Below, in pieces: positions 44,070 through 50,348 of a stretch of 50,348 nucleotides of DNA. The stretch lies in contig CALXCQ010000004.1 of assembly GCA_944386835.1 (NCBI GenBank), positions 1 to 50,348 on the forward strand, given 5' to 3'. How positions within the stretch are numbered: position 1 is the stretch's first letter; the number at the start of each line of letters is the position of its first letter. Below the pieces are notes generated by a model that did not search any database, had not been told where the DNA came from, and worked only from the letters and a program-made list of their open reading frames with translations. Made by a program: the position numbers and the translations under genes. This DNA comes from an uncultured Oscillospiraceae bacterium (GTDB lineage Bacteria; Bacillota; Clostridia; Oscillospirales; Oscillospiraceae).

Positions 44070-45163
44070 CAGCAATTACCATCCTTTACTGTAACAATTA
44101 CCGGTTCGCCTCCTGCTGGGGCCCAGATATTCTCTACATCCGGTTCCATGGCGCGGATAGCCGCCTCTTCACTGGCAATATATACCTTGTCCAGTTTTTC
44201 ACCAACTACCAAGGACCTGAGTTTTAGGCGGTCGTTAAGCGCCATCAGGCCACCTTGGAAGCCCAGTACAATGGAAAAAGGCCCTGTAATCAACAGGCTT
44301 GAAAAAAGTGTGCGAAAATAGATCAGTTTCCTTTTTTCTTCTGAATTCTCTTTGCTTTCGATCGTGCTCCAAAATGGCGCCGCAATTACGCTCGACGCCT
44401 CCTGAAGCGTAAGTCCCTGCACACGGACAAGATAGTCCATGATATAGGTAATTACTTCCGTATCGGTTTGCAGCGCACATTTATACCCAAACATTTCGAT
44501 GAAACGCCGGTTGGCGTCATACGATGAGATTTCACCGTTGTGGACAACAGACCAGTCCAGGAGGGTAAAGGGATGGGCTCCGCCCCACCAGCCAGGCGTA
44601 TTGGTAGGATAGCGACCGTTTCCAGTCCACGAATAGCCTTCATATTCATCCAATCTGTAAAACTTACTGACATCTTCCGGAAATCCAACGGCTTTAAAAG
44701 TCCCCATATTTTTACCACTGGAAAAAACATGGGCTCCTCTCATTTCCACATTTATTTGCATCACTGTCCGCGCTACAAATTCTTTTTCATCTACTTGCAT
44801 GGAAGCCTGTACTGACTTTAAAGGCGAAACAAAGTATCTCCATACAATAGGCTCCTGTGTAATAGTTGGGATTCTTCGGGTTGGGATAATTTCAGATTTC
44901 ACAACTTCGAAACGCTCTTTTAAAAATAGTTCACAGTTTTTACGGGTAGTACGTTCATTAAAAAACATATGCAGCGCATAGTAATCCTTGTAATCCGGAT
45001 AGATTCCATAGCCCGCAAAACCACCCCCAAGCCCATTGGACCGGTCGTGCATAGGCACCATCGCTTTGGTAATGGTTGTCCCGGATATTTTTTCACCTTT
45101 TTTCGAGATCACAGCCGCTATAGCACATCCGGCAGGAATCCGTACCCAACCTTCCGTTTTCAT
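44069..45163 (-). CDS. Glutamate synthase glutamine amidotransferase subunit
   Basis: 364 aa class II amidotransferase. The catalytic cysteine is not residue 2 but Cys13 (PAGCAIAAVIS), so an N-terminal segment of 12 residues must be removed. It splits glutamine and feeds ammonia to the FMN subunit. Start at 45163 has AAAGGAAAG eight bases upstream; the longer frame from 45187 lies in the leader hairpin zone and lacks a site. The stop overlaps the next gene. First gene of the leftward operon. Confidence 0.92.
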   Translation of the reverse strand: MKTEGWVRIPAGCAIAAVISKKGEKISGTTITKAMVPMHDRSNGLGGGFAGYGIYPDYKDYYALHMFFNERTTRKNCELFLKERFEVVKSEIIPTRRIPTITQEPIVWRYFVSPLKSVQASMQVDEKEFVARTVMQINVEMRGAHVFSSGKNMGTFKAVGFPEDVSKFYRLDEYEGYSWTGNGRYPTNTPGWWGGAHPFTLLDWSVVHNGEISSYDANRRFIEMFGYKCALQTDTEVITYIMDYLVRVQGLTLQEASSVIAAPFWSTIESKENSEEKRKLIYFRTLFSSLLITGPFSIVLGFQGGLMALNDRLKLRSLVVGEKLDKVYIASEEAAIRAMEPDVENIWAPAGGEPVIVTVKDGNC

Positions 45164-45191
45164 ATTGCTTTCTTTCCTTTCGGGCATATCT

Positions 45192-45251
45192 AAAAATCAA
45201 AGGCGTCCATTTCAGCTCAGAAAAATTTCCAAACCGAAATGAACGCCTTTG
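45192..45251 (-). terminator. Leader terminator of the glutamate synthase operon
   Basis: Minus strand CAAAGGCGTTCATTTC (45251-45236) pairs with GAAATGGACGCCTTTG (45213-45198), 16 bp with one G-U, followed by ATTTTT. It is 30 bases before the start codon at 45163, so it is positioned as an attenuator rather than an end-of-operon signal. Confidence 0.85.
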
Positions 45252-45291
45252 CTCATTTGCAAGAATCACACCTTCTCTCATGCAGTTTTTC

Positions 45292-45297
45292 AATATA
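45292..45297 (-). promoter_or_regulatory. Candidate -10 box of the glutamate synthase operon
   Basis: Minus-strand TATATT (45297-45292). At 17 bases upstream the -35 position (45320-45315) reads AAATTG and overlaps the left half of the inverted repeat, so this promoter looks weak on its own and could need activation. Confidence 0.4.
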
Positions 45298-45317
45298 CTG
45301 TATAAAATTCGCCTCAA

Positions 45318-45349
45318 TTTTGCAGGACACATTTTACAAGCCTGCAAAA
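45318..45349. promoter_or_regulatory. Inverted repeat between divergent nitrogen operons
   Basis: TTTTGCAGG (45318-45326) and CCTGCAAAA (45341-45349) form a perfect inverted repeat with a 14-base spacer. It lies between the divergent start sites of glutamate synthase and glutamine synthetase, and ends seven bases before the glnN -35 box. It is a candidate operator for both. Confidence 0.55.
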
Positions 45350-45356
45350 AAAATAT

Positions 45357-45385
45357 TTGACAAATGAGGAAAGTGCGTTTATAAT
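45357..45385 (+). promoter_or_regulatory. Consensus promoter of glnN
   Basis: TTGACA (45357-45362), 17-base spacer, TATAAT (45380-45385): a full match to the sigma-A consensus. Transcription should start near 45392, giving a leader of about 160 bases. Confidence 0.92.
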
Positions 45386-45397
45386 GCAAAAACATAA

Positions 45398-45443
45398 GGC
45401 AATGGCGTCTTTGAGATGATGTTCTCAGAGGCGCCATTTCGCC
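45398..45443 (+). promoter_or_regulatory. First leader hairpin of glnN
   Basis: AATGGCGTCTTTGAGA (45401-45416) pairs with its complement (45423-45438) through 16 bp with two G-U pairs, around TGATGT. GGC/GCC extend the base. It starts within about ten bases of the predicted RNA 5' end. Confidence 0.75.
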
Positions 45444-45483
45444 ATTTTCCGTGTTTTAAGCAGTTAAATCGAAACATGGCAAA

Positions 45484-45528
45484 GGCAAAGGTGTCTTTTG
45501 TACTTCTACAAGATATCTTTGCCTTTTT
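45484..45528 (+). terminator. Leader terminator of glnN
   Basis: GGCAAAGGTGTCTT pairs with AAGATATCTTTGCC (14 bp, two G-U), then TTTTT at 45124-45128 in relative terms of the hairpin end (45524-45528). It lies 26 bases before the glnN ATG, so it is an attenuator candidate. Confidence 0.85.
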
Positions 45529-45554
45529 CTATGAAGCAAAAAGGAGCATTGATT

Positions 45555-47651
45555 ATGGGAACTGTATCGGACTATTTTGGGAGCTTGGTTTTTGATGACA
45601 GAGTCATGAAATCGAAATTATCGGCAGAGGTTTACGGATCTCTAAGGAAGACTATTGAAGAAGGCGCGAAACTGGATATTCGTGTTGCTAACGCAGTCGC
45701 CATTGCCATGAAAGATTGGGCTGTAGCCCATGGCGCTACTCACTTTACACATTGGTTTCAGCCTCTGACAGGTATTACAGCCGAAAAACATGACAGTTTC
45801 ATTACTCCCTCTCCGGACGGTGGCGTTATCATGGAGTTCTCCGGAAAAGAATTGATTAAAGGAGAACCAGACGCCTCTTCATTTCCCTCCGGTGGTCTGC
45901 GTGCCACTTTTGAGGCAAGAGGCTACACGGCTTGGGATCCTACTTCCTACGCTTTTATTAAAGGAAAAACTCTGTGTATTCCAACAGCCTTTTGTTCTTA
46001 TAGTGGCCATGCATTGGATAAAAAAACACCGCTTCTTCGCTCCATGGAAGCTCTCAATAAACAAGCTCTGCGTATTCTCCGTCTATTTGGCAATACTTCC
46101 ACCAAACACGTCCATTCTTCTGTAGGACCTGAACAGGAATATTTTCTTATTACAAAAGAAATGTGTGATCAACGCCCCGACCTGCGGTTTACTGGCCGTA
46201 CCCTCTTCGGTGCAAAACCTCCCAAAGGTCAGGAAATGGATGATCACTACTTCGGCGTTATGAAGCCTCGCGTAGCCGCCTTTATGGAAGAGCTCAATCA
46301 TGAGCTGTGGAAGCTGGGAGTGTTGGCTAAAACTGAGCACAACGAGGTAGCTCCTGCCCAGCACGAACTGGCTCCTATTTATACGACTACCAATGTCGCT
46401 ACAGATCACAATCAACTAACAATGGAAATCATGCAAAAAGTTGCTGCCAAACACGGCCTCGTGTGTTTGTTGCATGAGAAGCCTTTCGCTGGTGTCAATG
46501 GCAGCGGCAAACACAATAACTGGTCGATTTCTACTGACGAAGGGCAAAATCTTCTTTCTCCAGGCGAAACGCCTTATGAAAATGCACAATTCCTTCTATT
46601 TTTGTGTGCTGTTATAAAAGCTGTAGATGAGTATCAGGATCTATTGCGTATTTCTGTAGCTACCGCCAGCAATGATCACCGCTTGGGCGCAAATGAAGCG
46701 CCACCCGCTGTTGTATCCATTTTCCTCGGAGATGAGTTAAGCGCTGTCCTGGAAGCAATTGAAACAGATAGCCCTTATCAGGGTATGGAAAAAACCCAAA
46801 TGAAACTCGGCGTAGATGTCCTGCCAAAATTCAATCGGGATACCACTGACCGCAATCGAACCTCGCCATTTGCTTTCACTGGTAATAAATTTGAATTCCG
46901 TATGCTGGGCTCTTCCAACAGTATTGCCTGTGCAAACATTATGCTGAATACAGCCGTCGCAGAAAGCCTGAGACTCTATGCAGATCGTCTTCAGGAAGCA
47001 GATGATTTCAAAGCCACGCTTCATGCCATGATCCGTGAGACTATTAAAGAGCATAAAAGAATTATCTTCAACGGCAACGGTTATGATGAAAAATGGATTC
47101 AAGAGGCTACACAAAAACGTGGTTTACACAACTATCCCACCACTCCTGATTGCATTCCTCATCTGCTGGATCCCAAAAATGTGAAAATGCTCACATTGCA
47201 CAAAGTATATTCTGTTGAAGAGTTAAAATCCAGATATGAGATCACTCTGGAGAATTATTGCAAAACTGTGATGATTGAGGCCAACACCATGGTCGACATG
47301 GCCAACACGCAAATTGCTCCGGCGGTTTCTTCTTACTGTGCTGACTTAGCCCGGGCCGCTGCCGCCAAGAAAGCCTGGGACCCGGCACTGACTTGCGGAT
47401 ATGAAACTGATCTGGTCAGGAAGCTGTCCACGTTAACAGATAAAATTGTATTGCAGGCTGACAAATTAAAATCGGCTGTAATTTCACTGGAAGAGGCCCC
47501 GGATATTGGCGCCGAGTCCATTCTGATCCGCGATAATGTCCTGAAACTTATGCAGGAACTCAGACAAGTCTGTGATGAGGCAGAAACCCTGACAGCCAAG
47601 AGCTATTGGCCCTATCCGTCCTACGCGGATCTTCTGTTTGGTGTACAGTAA
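45555..47651 (+). CDS. glnN: Glutamine synthetase type III (GlnN)
   Basis: 698 aa, much longer than GlnA (about 450), as expected for the GSIII class. Blocks include [37 protein letters not shown] and [18 protein letters not shown], covering glutamate, ammonia and ATP sites. It forms glutamine from glutamate and ammonium, feeding the divergent glutamate synthase. The start is 45555, with AAGGAG upstream; a longer in-frame start at 45498 lies inside the leader terminator and is rejected. Confidence 0.97.
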   Translation: MGTVSDYFGSLVFDDRVMKSKLSAEVYGSLRKTIEEGAKLDIRVANAVAIAMKDWAVAHGATHFTHWFQPLTGITAEKHDSFITPSPDGGVIMEFSGKELIKGEPDASSFPSGGLRATFEARGYTAWDPTSYAFIKGKTLCIPTAFCSYSGHALDKKTPLLRSMEALNKQALRILRLFGNTSTKHVHSSVGPEQEYFLITKEMCDQRPDLRFTGRTLFGAKPPKGQEMDDHYFGVMKPRVAAFMEELNHELWKLGVLAKTEHNEVAPAQHELAPIYTTTNVATDHNQLTMEIMQKVAAKHGLVCLLHEKPFAGVNGSGKHNNWSISTDEGQNLLSPGETPYENAQFLLFLCAVIKAVDEYQDLLRISVATASNDHRLGANEAPPAVVSIFLGDELSAVLEAIETDSPYQGMEKTQMKLGVDVLPKFNRDTTDRNRTSPFAFTGNKFEFRMLGSSNSIACANIMLNTAVAESLRLYADRLQEADDFKATLHAMIRETIKEHKRIIFNGNGYDEKWIQEATQKRGLHNYPTTPDCIPHLLDPKNVKMLTLHKVYSVEELKSRYEITLENYCKTVMIEANTMVDMANTQIAPAVSSYCADLARAAAAKKAWDPALTCGYETDLVRKLSTLTDKIVLQADKLKSAVISLEEAPDIGAESILIRDNVLKLMQELRQVCDEAETLTAKSYWPYPSYADLLFGVQ

Positions 47652-47739
47652 TCTCTGCCTGTATGGCCCATGGAAAGTCATCTCCAGAGGATATTTCTGT
47701 ACTTAATTTACATGAAAATTGAAAACCAAAAGCGTCTGA

Positions 47740-47994
47740 GAAAAGAGAAGTAGTGGGGATACCAGCTCACAGAGAGTACTGGATGGTGAGATAGTACAGC
47801 AAGGTCTCCATGAATAACACTTTTCGAGCTGCAATCTGAAAAGAGTTCCTCTTAGTAGGTGCGCCGTTTCGTCACACGTCAGTTGACAGAGCCTTAATGG
47901 AGGCTTGGAAATGAGACAAAATATAGGTGGCACCGCGAGTACAGCACTTGCCCTATAGAATGCTGAATTTATGATACTGTATGGAGGCGTATCA
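47740..47994 (+). promoter_or_regulatory. T-box riboswitch (tRNA-Asn) before asnB
   Basis: Stem I base GAAAAG (47740-47745) pairs with CTTTTC (47820-47825). The specifier loop has AGTAG on the 5' side and AAC at 47816-47818 on the 3' side, an asparagine codon. The upper stem carries GGATGGTGAG. A GCCT/AGGC stem (about 47891-47904) precedes the T-box core AGGTGGCACCGCG (47925-47937). TATAGG (47922-47927) can pair with CCTATA (47952-47957) as the antiterminator. No T-rich terminator follows. Confidence 0.9.
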
Positions 47995-47996
47995 CT

Positions 47997-49580
47997 ATGT
48001 GTTCTATTATGGGTTACTGTGGCGGCAGTGCCACCTATCTTGCGTTTAAGAAAGGGTTTCAGCAAACTCTCTCCCGCGGTCCCGACGACTCACGGATTGT
48101 GGATACGGGGAATGGCTTGCTTGGATTCCACCGGTTATCCATTATGGGACTGACCCCTTCTGGGATGCAGCCATTTCAACTGGGTAAAAATTATGCCGTT
48201 TGTAACGGCGAAATCTATGGTTTTCAACAGCTGAGAGATAGGCTGCAAAAAAAGGGGTACACCTTTCAAAGTGATAGTGACTGTGAGATTCTGCTCCCAA
48301 TCTATCAGGAGTATGGGGTTGGAATGTTTGCTCTATTGGATGCAGAATTTGCCTGCATTCTCTATGACGGAAGCACCAAGAGTTATATTGCCGCAAGAGA
48401 CCCTATTGGAATCCGCCCTCTATACTATGGATATGACCAGGCCGGCACTATTTTGTTCGCCAGTGAGCCTAAAAATCTTGTGGGACTGACGCATGCAATT
48501 ATGCCGTTTCCTCCGGGACATTATTATAAAGATGGAAAATTCATTTGTTATTGTGATATTACCAAGGTCGATCAAGTTTGCAAAGATGACCTGGAAACTG
48601 TTTGCTGCCAAATCCGCAATCGGTTGGTAGCTGGTGTTAAAAAACGCCTGGTAGCTGATGCAAAAGTAGGATTTTTGCTCTCTGGCGGTCTGGATTCATC
48701 GTTGGTCTGTGCGATTGCTGCAAAACAGAGCAAAGGCCCTATCGAAACTTTTGCCATTGGTATGCAGCAAGATGCAATTGATTTAAAGTATGCAAAGCAG
48801 GTAGCCGACTATATTGGCAGTCACCATACAGAAGTCTATATGACTCCGGAAGATGTTATTTCCGCATTGGAAACCGTCATTCAGATTCTGGGTACTTTTG
48901 ATATTACCACCATCCGCGCCAGTATTGGCATGTATTTGGTATGTAACTATATTCATAAGTACACCGATATCCGGGTCCTGCTTACCGGAGAGATTTCGGA
49001 TGAGCTTTTCGGCTATAAATATACGGATTTTGCACCATCTGCTCAGGCTTTTCAGGAGGAATCTCAAAAACGTGTCCGTGAACTCCATATGTATGATGTC
49101 TTGCGAGCAGATCGCTGCATCTCGGTAAATTCACTGGAAGCGAGGGTGCCTTTTGGTGATCTTGATTTTGTCAAATATGTAATGTCCATAGACCCTGAAA
49201 AGAAATTAAATAAATACGGGAAGGGAAAGTACCTGCTCCGCCATGGATTTGAAGGACTTGGCTATTTGCCGGACGATATTCTATGGCGTGAAAAAGCTGC
49301 CTTTTCCGATGCCGTAGGGCACTCTATGGTGGATTATTTGAAAGAATATGCAGAAACCTGCTATACAGATGAAGAATTCAAAATCCGGTGTCAAAAATAT
49401 GACCATGCCCGTCCTTTTACAAAGGAGTCTCTTCTGTATCGCGAGATTTTTGAAAAGTATTACCCTGGCCAAAGCCGTATGATTTCTGATTTTTGGATGC
49501 CCAACCGCGCTTGGGAAGGTTGTGATGTAGATGACCCTTCCGCAAGAGTTCTCTCCAACTATGGTGCTAGTGGTCAGTAA
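47997..49580 (+). CDS. asnB: Asparagine synthetase B (glutamine-hydrolysing)
   Basis: 527 aa. Met1-Cys2 (MCSIMGYCGG) provides the N-terminal nucleophile of the glutaminase domain, once Met is removed. The synthetase domain has LLSGGLDSSLVCAI, the ATP-pyrophosphatase motif, and LTGEISDELFGYKY. It makes asparagine from aspartate, glutamine and ATP. The GGAGG site is nine bases before the ATG. It is controlled by the T-box and probably read from glnN too, since no terminator is seen between them. Confidence 0.96.
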   Translation: MCSIMGYCGGSATYLAFKKGFQQTLSRGPDDSRIVDTGNGLLGFHRLSIMGLTPSGMQPFQLGKNYAVCNGEIYGFQQLRDRLQKKGYTFQSDSDCEILLPIYQEYGVGMFALLDAEFACILYDGSTKSYIAARDPIGIRPLYYGYDQAGTILFASEPKNLVGLTHAIMPFPPGHYYKDGKFICYCDITKVDQVCKDDLETVCCQIRNRLVAGVKKRLVADAKVGFLLSGGLDSSLVCAIAAKQSKGPIETFAIGMQQDAIDLKYAKQVADYIGSHHTEVYMTPEDVISALETVIQILGTFDITTIRASIGMYLVCNYIHKYTDIRVLLTGEISDELFGYKYTDFAPSAQAFQEESQKRVRELHMYDVLRADRCISVNSLEARVPFGDLDFVKYVMSIDPEKKLNKYGKGKYLLRHGFEGLGYLPDDILWREKAAFSDAVGHSMVDYLKEYAETCYTDEEFKIRCQKYDHARPFTKESLLYREIFEKYYPGQSRMISDFWMPNRAWEGCDVDDPSARVLSNYGASGQ

Positions 49581-49964
49581 AAATCCGTCAGTCTAATAAT
49601 GCGGTAAAAATCACAGAACTCAATCTACTCAAGTTGTAACTTTAAATAAGGGTAATCAATTCCCATCTTATCTCACAGATAACGCCAAATCACATCAGGA
49701 TAACACTTTTCGCTCCATGCTGTCTATCCTCCGTATCTCCAGCTATTTTCTTCCCAACTACCACCGGTAAACGGATATTGAACCACTCCTTCAAGGCCGA
49801 GAATCCTTGGAAAACAAAGTCCAGCATCTCTTCCGATGCTGGACTTTGTTGGTACTGATGATGAAACATTTCGTGCTAGGTTCTCTCACAATGTGGCGGT
49901 TTCACTTCAAGAAGGCTCCCCAGTTGGTGGGGCGTCACCCCGCTTAATATTGGGCGCTCGGAAA
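49581..49964. other. Gene-poor gap with first perfect hairpin
   Basis: No supported gene. A perfect 16-bp hairpin lies at 49813-49850 (arms 49813-49828 and 49835-49850, loop TCTTCC). On the minus strand it is followed by TTTTCC, so it reads better as a leftward terminator. A GGGG/CCCC hairpin lies near 49929-49941. Confidence 0.6.
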
Positions 49965-50000
49965 AAAGAACCCAGCATCCAAATGGATGCTGGGTTCTTT
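49965..50000 (-). terminator. Perfect terminator on the minus strand
   Basis: 17-bp perfect arms (49965-49981 with 49984-50000). The minus strand continues into TTCTTTTTTCC, a good T-run. Shares its CCAGCATC/GATGCTGG core with the hairpin at 49813-49850. Confidence 0.75.
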
Positions 50001-50132
50001 GGGAACACTGCAACAGTATACATACTGCGGCCTCCAGTTCTGCACCCGAAACCAAATTGAAGCCCAGCAAGCAGGTTTCATTGGGATAGGAGACGCAAGG
50101 AGACGGGCGGATGACGATTTTGTGGGAAACAT

Positions 50133-50169
50133 AAAAAATCGTCGGAGCAAAGCACACTTTGCTCCGACG
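50133..50169 (-). terminator. Terminator of tRNA-Leu
   Basis: 12-bp perfect stem (50140-50151 with 50158-50169), minus-strand T-run TTTTTTA at 50139-50133. The stem begins right after the encoded CCA. Confidence 0.92.
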
Positions 50170-50256
50170 TGGTGCCGGTGACCGGACTCGAACCGGTACA
50201 GTGTTGCCACCGAGGGATTTTAAGTCCCTTGTGTCTACCTATTCCACCACACTGGC
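50170..50256 (-). tRNA. tRNA-Leu (anticodon UAA)
   Basis: 87-base class II tRNA. Acceptor arms GCCAGTG and CACCGGC, T-arm ACCGG-TTCGAGT-CCGGT, anticodon loop CTTAAAA with UAA, long variable arm, and encoded CCA at 50172-50170. Position 4:69 of the acceptor reads A opposite C, a mismatch within an otherwise paired stem. Confidence 0.95.
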
Positions 50257-50276
50257 ACACCAATGATGGCGCATAT

Positions 50277-50305
50277 ATTGTACCATTGATGACCCATGGC
50301 GTCAA
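50277..50305 (-). promoter_or_regulatory. Promoter of tRNA-Leu
   Basis: Minus strand TTGACG (50305-50300), 17 bases, TACAAT (50282-50277), 20 bases before the mature 5' end. Confidence 0.85.
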
Positions 50306-50348
50306 GAAAAATATCTTTTTCCTTGACTTTTCCCTTTAATCCAGAATA

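Noticed and set aside
45164..45187. Longer amidotransferase start at 45187
   Set aside because: It lies directly after the leader terminator T-run and lacks a ribosome site. ATG at 45163 has AAAGGAAAG.
45398..45443. ANTAR target in the glnN leader
   Set aside because: Hairpin placement is suggestive, but the hexaloop TGATGT lacks the A1 and G4 bases expected of ANTAR targets.
45498..45554. Upstream in-frame start of glnN
   Set aside because: It lies inside the leader terminator and has no ribosome site. ATG at 45555 has AAGGAG and matches the family start.
1..50348. CRISPR array, IS element or defence island
   Set aside because: No regularly spaced direct repeats, transposase, integrase or recognisable defence gene set was found on either strand.

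Overview
The window looks like a chromosomal segment of an anaerobic Clostridia member (Firmicutes), plausibly an Oscillospirales gut bacterium. The basis is gene content: type III glutamine synthetase, a three-subunit glutamate synthase with a fused ferredoxin module, desulfoferrodoxin, a biotin-dependent Na+-pumping decarboxylase, ATP-dependent PEP carboxykinase and an AAC T-box. AGGAGG-type ribosome binding sites, TTGACA/TATAAT promoters and hairpin terminators with T-runs also fit. The genus is inferred from gene content, not proven. No CRISPR array, insertion sequence, phage module or complete defence system was recognised; nearly all of it reads as core or regulatory chromosome.

Layout. 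1-5.7 kb: a DprA-like protein coupled to a DEAD-box helicase (minus), divergent from thyA-folA, then an RluA-type pseudouridine synthase overlapping an FkbM-type methyltransferase. 5.7-10 kb: a MATE exporter, then asnA-asnS. 10-12.4 kb: a cation/proton antiporter with a divergent LysR regulator. 12.4-15.5 kb: a YtrA-type GntR/ABC/permease operon. 15.8-17.1 kb: an ECF sigma factor and its probable membrane anti-sigma partner, with an ECF-like promoter in front. 17.2-21.7 kb (minus): a tight five-gene run (radical SAM/SPASM, DUF554, hypothetical, TetM-like GTPase, LOG hydrolase). 22-27 kb: DUF3783, a P-loop ATPase, a DEDDh exonuclease, an AGCS symporter and a YitT protein.

27-36.4 kb is a C4-acid/pyruvate node. 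PEP carboxykinase is followed by oadA, oadG, a stand-alone biotin carrier and oadB (Na+-pumping oxaloacetate decarboxylase). An FGGY kinase, a LysR regulator and a divergent malic enzyme come next. 36.4-38.6 kb: an exported-type EEP-fold protein and an SLH protein. 38.6-41.6 kb is a redox island: two thioredoxins (one with an atypical WCTYC site), a Crp/Fnr regulator, thioredoxin reductase and superoxide reductase.

41.7-49.6 kb is a nitrogen-assimilation locus and the most interesting part of the window. The glutamate synthase subunits run left, and glutamine synthetase III then asparagine synthetase B run right, from one divergent control region. That region holds a perfect inverted repeat. 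Terminator-like hairpins lie in both divergent leaders, just before the first genes, so conditional termination is likely on both sides. asnB has its own T-box leader with an AAC (Asn) specifier but no clear terminator. Ammonium capture, glutamate synthesis and asparagine synthesis thus appear to be under separate RNA-level controls within 8 kb. The window closes with a gene-poor stretch carrying two related perfect hairpins and a tRNA-Leu(UAA).
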